From Timema cristinae (lineage: Eukaryota > Arthropoda > Insecta > Phasmatodea > Timematidae), in the NCBI GenBank assembly GCA_039000515.1, contig JBCFYV010000893.1, forward strand, positions 114,719-178,718: a stretch of 64,000 bases of DNA. The letters are read 5' to 3'. This document shows positions 12,901-23,160 of the stretch, in pieces. A program made the position numbers and the translations under genes. Position 1 is the first letter of the stretch, and the number at the start of each line of letters is the position of its first letter. The notes beneath the pieces were generated by a model. The model was not told the origin of the DNA. It did no database searches and saw only the letters and a list, made by a program, of their open reading frames with translations.

Positions 12901-14827
12901 CTTTCATAGATCACGCGGAATACAGCCAGCCCCCAGTATTTTAATGAACCACGTTGTCATACCAGTCTCAAAAAGCGTAAGGTTTCTGGGACTTTTATTT
13001 GATTTTAAATTAACTTGGATCCCCCACATCAAAGACCTGAAAGCGAGGTGTATCAAAGCATTGAATTTGCTCAAAGTAGTTAGCGGTTGGTCCTGGGGTG
13101 CTGATAGGGAAACCTTGATGCGCCTGTATGGGGCCTTGGTCAGATCTAAACTAGATTACGGCAGATTTGTGTATGGCTCAGCTAGACCCTCGGCGTTAAA
13201 GATGCTAGATAGTGTCCACCATGCTGGCATTCGACTGGCTACTGGTGCCTTTCGTACCAGTCCAGTCGTCAGCATCTGTGCCGACGCCGGAGAGCCCCTC
13301 TTTCTTACCGGTGGTCCTATCTTCTGGCATCTTACGTGTCGAAACTTCATTGCATGGCGCAGCATGTTGCCTATCGTCCTGTGTTTTATCCCCCTAACCG
13401 TGTCTTGTATGAAACCAAATGGCGTAGTACAAGGCCGGTTGGGATCCGGATGCTATCGTTTTCGACACGTGTGGGATAATCTTGCCAAAGGCTATCCCCA
13501 CATCCCCAGGTCGAGTTTCTCCCTGGAAGATACGCCTACCTCAATGCCATTTTGACCTTGCCAAGTTCCCTAAAGCGACCACCCCACACTTCTTATACGA
13601 GAGGACCTTTAATGAGCTCCTCGCAACCCGCTTTCGGGGTTTAAATGCATTTATACGGATGGCTCAAAATGCGGGGCCTCCGTGGGATGTGCTTTTGTTG
13701 TGGAAGGATCCAATTTTAAATTTGCTCTACCTGGTGAATCCAGTGTTTTTACAGCTGAACTATATGCCATTTTTAAATCTCTGTTTTGTATATCGTAAGT
13801 GTCACCGTTCTGTCCTCATCTGCACGGATTCCATAAGTGCTCTGTTGGCATTGTCCACACTCTACTCGTGGAATCCTCTCGTGCAGATGATTCACGAACA
13901 AATTTTAAAAATTGATTCATTAAACACCCGGCTCGCCTTTTGCTGGATTCCTGGTCACGCCGGTCTTTCAGTAAATGAACTTGCTGACCAGGCGGCCAAG
14001 GAGGCAGCACGCCTGCCTCCTGAGGCGAGTCTGGGTGTCATGTTTTTAGACCTCAAGGGTTGTGTTCGGCGTGGAGTCTTACGCACCTGGCACGAGCAGT
14101 GGGTCTCGACCCTGCTCAGAACAAGCTGCGGTCCATCAGGGATGTTGTGTCGCGGTAGCCCTCTTCTATACGAAAGTCTAGAAGAGAGGAGGTCATCGTG
14201 ACAAGACTCCGTGTCGGGCACACATCATTGACCCATGGGTTTTTATTGAGAGGGGACCCACCCCCAGTGTGTGAGCTTTGCGATGCTCCTCTGAGTGTGT
14301 ATCACATTTTGGTGGAGTATCGCAAATATGCCCCTATTCGCCTGGCTCTTGATTTTAAAGGTGACCTACGTTTTTTTATTACGCGATAGCGCGAATGGAG
14401 TTATTTGTTTACTCCGTTTTATACGCCGGGCTGATCTTTTTAATGCCATTTGAGTCACTTTTATAAAGTGGCTCTTTTGTATATATCTCATATTGAGATC
14501 TTTTTAACGGTTTTATTACAATTTAACATGTTGTTTTGTCTTTTTAACGTATTATCATTTTAACATGTTTTGTCTTTTTAACGTGTTATATTTTAATATG
14601 TTTGTTTTGTGTTTTTATTGGAGTGATACACTTGTGGTTTTTTTTAGCAGGTGTATCACTTAATTTATACCAAGAGCCCATTTGAACACTCCTATGGAGT
14701 GTCTCAGATGGTGAATGTTTTATCTCTTTCCCCTATGGAGATTTTATTATGTTTTTAATATATTTCAAGGCCCTAATGACCTAGATGTGTCGATGGGCCG
14801 TTAAACAATAATAATAATAATAATAAT
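9921..14827 (+). mobile_element. I-group LINE copy with 5' UTR but without ORF1
   Basis: The 5' end (ACCCCTTCGGGACGGGG) matches the start of the full-length element at 44385, and homology holds to about 10650. About 1.47 kb, the whole ORF1 body, is then replaced by roughly 135 bp that I cannot align. Homology resumes at about 10786, just inside ORF2, and runs to the 3' UTR and a (TAA)n tail at 14806-14827. Left and right flanks share no convincing target duplication. On the right it abuts a Ty3/gypsy fragment. Confidence 0.85.
10786..14389 (+). pseudogene. Broken ORF2 (endonuclease, RT, RNase H) of the ORF1-less LINE
   Basis: Domains in order: APE-type endonuclease with LQETH, GDFNAH and AIDLALCS; reverse transcriptase with FFDLEKAYD (motif A), NGVPQGS (motif B) and FVDDFAIY (catalytic FVDD); RNase H with CTDS and NELADQAAKEA; and the C-terminal Cys/His cluster. 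The reading frame is broken at least five times, near 11340, 11835, 12130, 13290 and 13670. It lacks the first dozen residues of the full-length ORF2. The catalytic residues that can be read are conserved, so inactivation is mainly by indels. The break near 13290 is shared with the copy at 26015. Confidence 0.85.
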
Positions 14828-14828
14828 G

Positions 14829-15530
14829 TAAATTGGAGGGGTGGGGGAAGACATGAATAAGGGGAGGATCTAACGGTTTTGTAATTAGCTAAGGTGATTT
14901 CATATGGCATGACGTCACACTTACCCAGACTAGTAGTGATAACGTCAGAAAAGTCTTGAAGAGTGGAGTAAAGCTCATTAGAAGTATTAGACAAGGTTAG
15001 AGCAACATTGGATTTAATGTCTTTTTTAAAAGGTATTTTAACGTCGGGACAGAATTTGAAGATCAATGTTTTTTTCTTTAAGGTCGACCAGCGCTTGAGC
15101 TTTAGCTAAAAAATTGATACCAAGAATAACATAATAGGGAAGTTTGTGGAATATGAAGAGAGAATGTTTCCAGGAAAATTTATCAATTTTTATGGAGAGA
15201 ACTATTTGCTCACTAACGGAGATTGACTTAATATTAGCAATAGCAAATGTGCGAGGAAGAACAGAACTATTGACGGGGGATGACCGATTAGGAATGTTGC
15301 AGAGGAGGTTCTTTTTTTAAAATGACGCGCTCGCGCCCGTATCCTTTAACGCTACATATGGTCTGCCATTAATTAATACTTGAATCAAAGGTAAAGGAGT
15401 ACATGGATTAAGAAAGCGTTGTCCGTCCAAGCCATGTCTTTGGCGGCGCATGGTTAGTTTTTTGCACGACACTGACTTTTATAGTGGCCCATTCTACCGC
15501 AATTAAAGCATTTGATAGTAGCCAGATGGT
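14829..15530 (-). pseudogene. Zinc knuckle, aspartic protease and truncated RT of the gypsy-like element
   Basis: The CFNCGRMGHYKSQC knuckle (C-X2-C-X4-H-X4-C) lies at about 15480-15525. DTGAS, the retropepsin active site, is at 15329-15343, preceded by the usual small hydrophobic strand. Near 14860-14950 the translated sequence LGKCDVMPYEITL plus VRSSPYSCLPP matches the region just before the RT palm in Ty3/gypsy Pol. The RT catalytic core, RNase H and integrase are absent. Several stops and frame changes separate the parts. Confidence 0.7.
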
Positions 15531-15539
15531 GTTCCTTAT

Positions 15540-16535
15540 TTATTGTTTATCAATAATGGGTTTATTTCTAGTGAGTTCTCTAGAGTAAAGGACTCGGTCA
15601 GATCTATTAGGGTTAGAATTAGACTTAACAAGGCTACCTGGTTGGGTATCTTTAGTCACATTCGAGACAATAGAAGGGGGGTTGAGCTTTAAGTATTCCT
15701 GCTCGGCTAACATGGTGTTCTCAATCTGAGAAGCTAAACAGTGTAGCTCAGCCATGGATACAGGTTGAGATGCAAAAACAAAATGCCGCCTGGTTAAAGG
15801 TGATATGTTTTCTAAAATGGTTGCTACAATCTCTCCTTCTTCAGGGTTTAACTCTAACACAACCGCCGCTTCAGAAATAGAAATTATGAAGTTTCTAAAG
15901 GATTCATTAGGGAATTGAATTCTATTCATATATTTTGTTTTTAATCCTACTCTCGCTCTAAGAGGGATTAGAGTATTCAATTTTCTCCGCCTACATTCCC
16001 GCCACGATAAGTTTTGATTTAAACATTCTACTAATAGTTGGGTTAAATACCCACTAGTTTTGCTTAAGCACATGGTAAGAAACTCAAACTCATTACCTAG
16101 TTTTAACTGGCAAAATTTATTTATCTCCGACATAAATTCAAACACATTCTCAAAATTTTGACCATCACAACTCTGAATCTTTTCTATAAACTTAGTCAAA
16201 ATAGCAGTTTTAGTCTTTTCTGAGATACCATTAGTATCAGTAAGATAGGTACAATTGGCGCGATCGTTAAGGGTAATACGGTCTAAATTGTCAGTATGAC
16301 TGATGGCAACGTTGTCGGTAGTAGGTGGACTGTTAGCCATTTTGGGAGAAAGGGGCTGAGGCAATAGGATTTTTAGGGTTACCCGCAGCTCACTCACCTC
16401 GGCATCCTGAGGAACGACCCAACCTCTTTTTTTAATGGCTGCCACCAATTGCGCGTTCGAGAGAAAGTCCACCCATGCTGTGGATTCCTCTGCGACCTGG
16501 ATTTCTTCCGCACCGACAGGATCTTTGTTAGCCAT
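15540..16535 (-). CDS. Gag-like protein of a Ty3/gypsy-like element
   Basis: An unbroken frame of 331 codons from the Met at 16535. The frame also extends 26 codons upstream through a hydrophobic stretch that looks like 5' leader sequence; I prefer the internal Met because the following region starts with the acidic, SAP-like segment (VDFLSNAQLVAAIKKRGW) seen at the start of many insect gypsy Gag proteins. The middle (about residues 115-270) is helical, as expected of a retrotransposon capsid domain. The CCHC knuckle lies just after the stop in another frame, so the original Gag was probably longer and the stop may be a defect. Confidence 0.6.
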   Translation of the reverse strand: MANKDPVGAEEIQVAEESTAWVDFLSNAQLVAAIKKRGWVVPQDAEVSELRVTLKILLPQPLSPKMANSPPTTDNVAISHTDNLDRITLNDRANCTYLTDTNGISEKTKTAILTKFIEKIQSCDGQNFENVFEFMSEINKFCQLKLGNEFEFLTMCLSKTSGYLTQLLVECLNQNLSWRECRRRKLNTLIPLRARVGLKTKYMNRIQFPNESFRNFIISISEAAVVLELNPEEGEIVATILENISPLTRRHFVFASQPVSMAELHCLASQIENTMLAEQEYLKLNPPSIVSNVTKDTQPGSLVKSNSNPNRSDRVLYSRELTRNKPIIDKQ

Positions 16536-17233
16536 GTGGTTGAATGATGCGTGTAACAAAAAGGCAACAAGGATTAGACTTAGAAATAATAATATTTCGT
16601 AATATGGTAACAAAACATAGACACTAGTACTTAATGAGATGTGCTAAGAGTGGTGCAGTCTGTTTTTCAAGATAGCATAGAACTTGATTTTGCCGGCCCG
16701 ATATGCACAATAAGTAGGAGCTTCCACTGTGACAAACCTGGCAATGGGGGCTAATTCTTCTCTCAGCCTTACCTCTTCTTCATCCACGGATATTTTGGGG
16801 CCCTCGTCACCCGCGGGCATGAAGGATTAAATCATAGAGCAGAAGTCCCTAGGAACCACTCCAACCAACGTCTGTCTGTATTGTTCCCCAGCAAGACTGG
16901 TTGGTCCATGAACAGCATAAACATATCCACCGCGTATGAAAGAGGTGGAATTCGACATGAATTCTTGCTGTGGAAGCACTCTGAGAGGAAGTTGTGAAGT
17001 TATGATTACCACACAGTCACCATTGAGCCGACGAGAGTGTGACAGCAAGTCGGCCATGTCCGTAAAGCACCACCATGGGGCCTGGTAGGGAACAATGAAC
17101 CGTGCCTCAGTACCCAGCTGACCCTGAAGAGTGGCCAAATCAAAGGCCATTGGGGATCCAATGGGAAGGTGAGCTGGCATGATGGCTGACAACTATGTTT
17201 GTGAATATGAGGGGTGATGGTGTGTGTGGTGAG

Positions 17234-17594
17234 TAGGGTGGTTTTATCTCATAGGGTAAAAAAAAATGTCATAATTTTTTGGGGGGCACCCCCTAAAATG
17301 TTTCTTTCTATCAGATTTTAGGATTGCCAAAGTTTGAGCACGATTGAAAGATGTTAACACGTGCCACTGGGGCCTCAAAGTTTTGAAAATCTCGATTTTT
17401 TGGCAGTTTGGCGACTTTTGCCGACCCATATCTCTAGAACGGTTTAATATATTTGCCCTTGTCATACATCAAATTGAAGGCGATACTGTTTATAATATTT
17501 TATATGCAATAAAAAATACGTAAGTAGTACTGAATTCGAGATAATGAAGCCAATGTCCTTAAAAACGTGACTAGGTACCCCTTAGAGCGAAGAT
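17234..17594. repeat. Left terminal inverted repeat of the hAT-like element
   Basis: This matches the reverse complement of 20609-20961. Shared blocks include the pair flanking GGCCTCAAAGTTTTGAAAAT and the inner block ending GTACCCCTTAGAGCGAAGATG-like sequence. Confidence 0.85.
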
Positions 17595-17715
17595 GGAACC
17601 TTTTGTGAAAAAACCCATTTTCCTTCCTATATTATAAATTTTTGGAATGAAAACAATTATGTATTTAAAAAATCAAGTATAATAAATGTCTTTTTCATTT
17701 TATTCTTATTTAAAT

Positions 17716-20100
17716 TTATTCAAGAGACTGACATAATGTGGTTTTGGAGCTATCTGGATACAGCTGACGGCATCTGCTGACTACTTGGAGAACGTATTGT
17801 TTTTGTTGCTCGTCCTTTGTAAGTAATTGGTTGTAATCTGTGATGAGCTTGACTCCTCGCTCTGCCATGTCGTTCACAACTTTCAAGTTGTTTACCATCC
17901 TTTGCCCTCCTGGTAGTTGATGTTCTGCGGCCAAGTTGCAGGATCTTTTTCCAGAAATTCGGTGTTAATGTTTACTCTCTTGAACAACAGGTAAGTCTCA
18001 CTTGTAATTAGGGCTGGGAGACCTTTTTCTAGGAATTTCGGCAGTTGTTCTTTTTTTAGTTTGGGTCGCATATTTCTGGAGCACTTCTCATTTTCTTCTG
18101 CTTGATTTGTTAAGATTTTTGTTGCCATTTGGCTCTTTACGGTGTTTTGCACTGTCGGGTCAAACAATGCCAGGGCAACAAGTTCAGGACTAAGATACCA
18201 CAGGTGATTTATCATTTTGTTAATTCCTTTTTCTGATATTTTTTTGTCAATGCTTTCGTATTTCAATAGATTTTCAATGAGTTCTAGGTCTTGTTTTGGT
18301 GCTAAACACGCTCTGGGGGCGTTAAACCAGGCTTTACAGTAGACTCGAACGATGAAAACACAAAGTGCTTCTAGGGCCTCTTGTTCTTGGGAAGTCAGCT
18401 TAAACTGGTCACGGAAGAGTTGTATTTTCAGACAGTAAATAGCTTTTGCCATCCACCGGGCATGGTGTACTGGACCTGGAGACCTGAAGCGCACATCTTT
18501 TCCGTCAAGATGGCCAAGATATATCAATGCCAACTGTAACAGCTCTTTGTAGTCGTCTCTTGGCTGGCATTCCATTAGTTTTCTTTGCAGTTCTTCTTTG
18601 ATATTCTCTACTTCTTCTTTGGGCAGTAGTTTCAAAACATTCTCGCCTACATCGAACTTGGATTTATCAATCGCCGACCATTCTTTTTGAAATCTCTTGA
18701 ATATGTCTGGTTGAGGTCCCGATGTGCTTCCAAACTTGCAGTCAAAAACAGCTCTCAACAAGACTTCTAAAACGTGGTGTCGGCACGCTAGGTACAGGAG
18801 CTCTCGACCTAACATCTGCTCCAGGAGATTGCACGCTCCATTGAGTCTCCCAGTATTTGATGCTGTTGTATCGAAGCACATAGCCACGACCGAGCTGGCG
18901 AGACCCCATTCCTCTAGACATTCGTACACTGCTAGGGCTTGTTCCGCCCCTGAGCTACTGTCAGTTTCAGGAACGCCCAGGAGTTGTTCTTTAGTTCCAT
19001 GTGATACCAGAACAGCAACCCGTTCTTTCTGCTCTGTTTTGAGGATACCTGGTAGTAGTTTTCCATCCCAGTGCACGCAAACAGCCTCGTTTCATGGTAT
19101 CTTAAGTCTGTCTTGAATTTGTTCCGTGTATTTTTCACGGTTTATTCTCCGCTGTTCACGGATAACGCTTCTGGAGATCTTATATTCATTGGGATCCTCT
19201 CCGAGAGCTTCTACTGTAGCCAAAATGATACGAGTAGCGTTCTTATCGGACACCTTACAGCGGTCCAGCAACAATGACAATTTCATGGTTAGGACCTCTT
19301 TGAAGCCACGCTTGATTCTCTTGGGGGCAGATGGTCCTTCAGATTCTACGTTCATCTCGAGCTCTTCATACGGCGTTTCACGTCCTTCTGACTCTTCTGT
19401 TGTCTCGTCGTCCGTGAGCTCCACCGTCTCTGTGAACAATGAGATGAGACAATAAGTATAAAGTTAATATTGATGGAAATTTCAGCTAGTGATCTAGATC
19501 TTATAAAGTTTCGCTACAAGGAAAATATATATATTTTTTTAAATGCTTACCCAAATTTCCCGCTTCAAGTTGTTTGTCCAAGACCTTCCGTTGTTTCTGT
19601 AGTAGTCTTTCTTCAGCTTTAGCCAACTTCAGGTCAACTCCGAGCATGGAGCCTGGTCTTCCTTTCTGTCTTTGTTTCAACAGAAACCCCTTGTCTTCTT
19701 CTGAAGTCATCATCGTCAGGGCATCTTTGTGGGCAATATCAAAGAGATCATCCAACTTTAGGGTAAACTCTTTTACAGCATTTCTTGCACTTTCCGTTTT
19801 TCTATCCTTGTACTTTTGCATTTTTCTCCAATCATCGTACAGTTTTTCCAGCTTTACTATGACATTTTTCTTTTGTTTTGTAGGAATTCGAGCTTTTGTC
19901 CAAAAAACGGAAACCTCGTCAACAGTAGTTGTGGCAGAGTCTCTCACATTTATCTTCACAGTACGCAAATTGTAGAACATAGTAGCTAGAACTTGTCGAT
20001 TGGAGGGCATCTTACATCCAGTTATCTGATGAGCTGGATAGTCAATTAGAAAATTTTTGTCTCTACCTCTACTTCTCATGCCAGATGTAGAAGCCATCAC
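17716..20100 (-). pseudogene. hAT-like transposase, two exons, one nonsense codon and one frameshift
   Basis: Exon 1 runs from the Met at 20100 to 19551. A clean 121-bp intron occupies 19430-19550 (donor GTAAGCAT, acceptor TTGTTCACAG) and preserves the frame into exon 2 at 19429. Exon 2 reads through to 17892 except for one TGA at about 19092-19094, in the frame that continues as NEAVCVHWDGKLLPG. Near 17905 a one-base shift is needed to reach the C-terminal part (NDMAERGVKLITDYN), which ends at 17716. Key motifs are CFDTTASNTG (likely first catalytic Asp) and LACRHHVLE, a C-x2-H element as in hAT-type RNase H-fold transposases. No BED finger is visible at the N-terminus and the family's SNxxxERxFS signature is absent, so this is an atypical branch. 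Confidence 0.7.
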
Positions 20101-20608
20101 TTTTACGAGAAATAAAAATGTTCACTAGAAGAAAGAATAAATGACACTAACTAAAACAAAGAGTACGTGTTAGTAGGTACCGACCTAATTAAAATAAAAA
20201 TGTCTTTTGTAGTTAATATTTAGTGGGTTTTTTTAAACTCGATCACACGAACGTAGAACAAAATACGACTTTAACTGTTCAGCGAATACTTTTCAACTGA
20301 CCATGAAACAAGAACTACCTAGCTATCCTTTTCTTTTTTTAATAACAGACTCTGAACCCCTGGACTTCTACTTAAAATATAACAATAGGTAGTAGGGTAA
20401 CCCAATACATTTTTAAACTTGTTTGGTTTTACCTGCTTGGGGTCGCCAGTGATACAGTATGAGGAAAAAGTAGATACATACCTGACATAAAAAAAAACAT
20501 TGTTGTGGGTCTAAAATTAACGGTATACCATAGCAAACATATTTAAATTAAATGGGATTCCAAAGTACAAGTATTTGTCCATAATAAGCAATAATAATAC
20601 AAATAACG

Positions 20609-20961
20609 CATCTTCGCTCTCAGGGGTACCTAGTCACGTTTTTAGGGACATTGGCTCTATTTTTTCGGTTTCAGTACTAGTTGCGTATTTATTGTGTAGA
20701 ATATAAAATGTTAAAAACAGTATGGCCTTTAATTTGATGTATGACACGGGCAAATAGCTTTAGCCGTTCCAGAGATATGGGTCGCCGAAATCGCCAAACT
20801 GCCAAAAAATCGAGATTTTCAAAACTTTGAGGCCCCAGTGGCACGGGTTAACATCTTCAAATTGTGCTCAAACTTTGGCAATCTTAAAATCTAACAAAAT
20901 GAAACATTTTAGGGGGGTGCCCCCAAAAAAAATCCGACATCGATTTTTTAAAACCACCCTA
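20609..20961. repeat. Right terminal inverted repeat of the hAT-like element
   Basis: Reverse-complement partner of 17234-17594, ending in CCACCCTA immediately before the second copy of the 8-bp duplication. Confidence 0.85.
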
Positions 20962-22423
20962 GTGGTGAGCCCTGCAGGGTGGAAGGGCTCAAGTGTGGTG
21001 ATGAGGTTTCTACTAGTCAGGTCGTTTTTAAATTAAGCCGTGTTGAGAGTGTCAACAGATATGGAATGATTTTATATCTCTCCTTGTAATATTCAGCGTT
21101 TTCATCAGTCAAGTGCTTCAGTTCCCGGATCAGTGGGGCCACCTTGTGACCAGAGCCATCACTTCCTTGAGCTGCCCTGTCACTCTGGCTTTAATGTCAC
21201 GTTGGGATGTTCTCGGCGCATCTGGAAGTGCATCTGTCCAGAGGGACAATTGCTGGAGTGCTGCATCAACAGTTGCACGCCATTGTACAGCCGCATTGAT
21301 CATCTGAACCCGAGCATTGTTGTCCACATTGGCATCCGCCAGGACCCTAAGCCCTTCATAGCGTGTATTGAGTGCCGATTTTAGTTCCACGCCCCTTGCA
21401 ATAATCTGTCGTTGATACTCGGCACTCTCTTTGTCCATCTGATCGGTGGCCCAGGCACCTGGGTGTTCCTGACCCCTTAGCAACTCCAAGAATCCTATCC
21501 TTTGCTGTTCGGAGCGAGTGGCCATCAGCCGCTGACCATGTTCTAAGGTCATCCCCTGGACCAGGGAGCTGATTGCAGCAATATCCCCGTCTGGCAAAAT
21601 ACTGACCACGTTCTCCACTATGACTTGAAGGTCTCTTTGCTAAATGTGATGTTTAATCTCATCAATTTTGAAATCGGAGAACGTTATCTCCTCAGGCGTC
21701 CCGTGAATAACTTTCCTATGGTAAAGCAACCCGCAGTAGACTAATTTAGGGAATCTTTTTATCTGTTGGCGTTCCGGTATTGTGTGTCTCAATCCCCTGT
21801 AAGGCGCATACCTTACTATGTCAATGACCTCATTGAATTGGACTCTTTCAGCAGCAAAATGAACATCTTCTCTCCCCAAAGAATTCTCCAACAGGGGTAG
21901 CACTGGTTGGACAAAGTGTAAGGAGGAGGACTGGAAGTTCGTGTAAACTAACCTCGCTTGCTCAAGCAGGGAAGCGGCTTGTTCAGTCACATGTAGCAGT
22001 CTGACTGCGTCCCCAGCCGGAACAAGCTCGTTAATACGAGCATCTGGCAATTGAGTTCCATCCCCCAACCTGCAGATAGCCATGCCAAGTATTTCGAACA
22101 AGATTGGAGGAAGGTCCCCACACTCCCAGTTGACACCCTGGCACAGGTCCGTCATTCCAGCGGATGAGAGATGCTTGAAGTTCCCCTGAGTGGCTGCTGC
22201 CGCCTTGGAGCGCTTGTAAATCTGTTCCGGTAGCCGTGCTCTCTGTGAATAGGCTGGCCCAAGGATAAAATGACATTAGAGAAAAGGGCTCTCCTTCCCT
22301 CAATGAAACTCCTGTGCCCATCTCCATCTCAAGGGCTTCCTCTTCCAATAAAGCCTCATCATATCTGTCTATTATAGTGATACGGTCCCTGGCTTGATCC
22401 ACTACATAGGGGAAAACATTCAC

Positions 22424-23160
22424 AATTCGCAGTAAGGATTCTATCTATCAGTGGCACAAGAACCGTATACTCTAAAGGGGAGTATTATAATATTCTAAGC
22501 AAGGATAACCACGAGCCAATCTCGTGAGGCATTGACGGCCCACAGGTTAGACACCCAAAAAAATGTTGAGGACATACAAGTGTACCTAGCGAGGTATAGT
22601 TCCCAGGCCCTCATACAACCTGAACTATTGCTATCCCTAGCAAGTTACCTTCAAAGTACACCAGTGGTCACACAGTGTGTGTCGAGGGAGACAATCCCTT
22701 CGAGAGGCTGGCCCAATGGCTCAGTCCAAGATATGCGTGAAGCGCGGTAAACAACAAGTTTAGTTAGCTATACCTTTCCATTATAAGGAGACACTAACAC
22801 TACGTTAACATAACAAGATTAACCTAAAGAGGTAACACCCATAACGTCCCAGTGAAGACGATCGTTATTCCTAAATCCTAACAACTAACAGAAAATATGC
22901 CCTATAGACCCTGCCTCGTAGTAGGCTACTCCTAATTTCTTTTAAACTGTCCGTATATCCTTGCCACTTCCTTCTCTCTAGTGGGTCCATCGCCTTAGAC
23001 TGTAAGTCCACCGTAGATAAAGCAAGTCTGCCTGACGTGAACTTTACCATCCGATAACTGTCGGCCTGGCTCCTCAATGATAATCCAGGCCCAGTTCTCC
23101 TCCGGTTTTATTTCCTTGTATTACCTCTTAAACACTTCTTCCATTTATTCTTGGTTAAAT
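22424..23160. other. Unassigned stretch between the broken gene and the R1-clade element
   Basis: Mixed composition. A 68-codon minus-strand frame at 22871-23077 (charged, Arg/Lys/Ser-rich) looks more protein-like than chance but has no recognised motif. It could be an upstream part of the broken gene at 16644-22423 or the remains of another insertion. Confidence 0.3.

Larger units (their letters stand above)
14828..16613 (-). mobile_element. Ty3/gypsy-like LTR retrotransposon fragment (gag, protease, RT start)
   Basis: Read right to left: a Gag frame, a CCHC zinc knuckle, an aspartic protease with DTGAS, and the opening residues of a Ty3/gypsy RT. The coding sequence stops at the tail of the plus-strand LINE, and I find no continuation of pol left of that LINE (below 9921). 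No LTR can be identified: the neighbouring broken gene ends only about 110 bases upstream of the Gag start, which leaves no room for one. The fragment is therefore truncated on both sides. Confidence 0.75.
17234..20961 (-). mobile_element. hAT-like DNA transposon with 360-bp inverted repeats and 8-bp target duplication
   Basis: The ends are TAGGGTGG and CCACCCTA. They are flanked by a perfect 8-bp direct repeat GTGGTGAG at 17226-17233 and 20962-20969, the length typical of hAT elements. Terminal inverted repeats extend about 350-360 bp with roughly 80-85% identity by eye. The total length is 3728 bp. The coding strand is minus. An 8-bp duplication is also made by P and some other superfamilies, so hAT is inferred from duplication length, the TAGGG start and the transposase CxxH motif together. 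Confidence 0.8.
16644..22423 (-). pseudogene. Unidentified protein gene, broken and split by a hAT-like element
   Basis: About 2 kb of coding-like DNA (roughly 680 codons) lies in at least four frame segments: 22423-22150, 22155-21640, 21618-21130 continuing to about 21020, and 17192-16827 continuing after an in-frame TAA to a stop at 16644. Segments join head to tail with 1-2 base shifts, and long stretches lack stops, so it was one protein. It is more G+C-rich than its surroundings. I see no transposase, RT, zinc-knuckle or protease motif, and no signal peptide or membrane segment. The central part is helical (the segment around NNARVQMINAAVQWRATVDA), and the last part is beta-rich with aromatic clusters (YQAPWWCF). 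The hAT-like element at 17234-20961 sits inside it. It could be an integrated virus structural gene or an unknown element protein. I do not recognise the family. Confidence 0.5.

Noticed and set aside
9921..14840. Target duplication TAAAT...GAG around the ORF1-less LINE
   Set aside because: Only about five bases match in a row and the flanks belong to different elements, so it is no better than chance.
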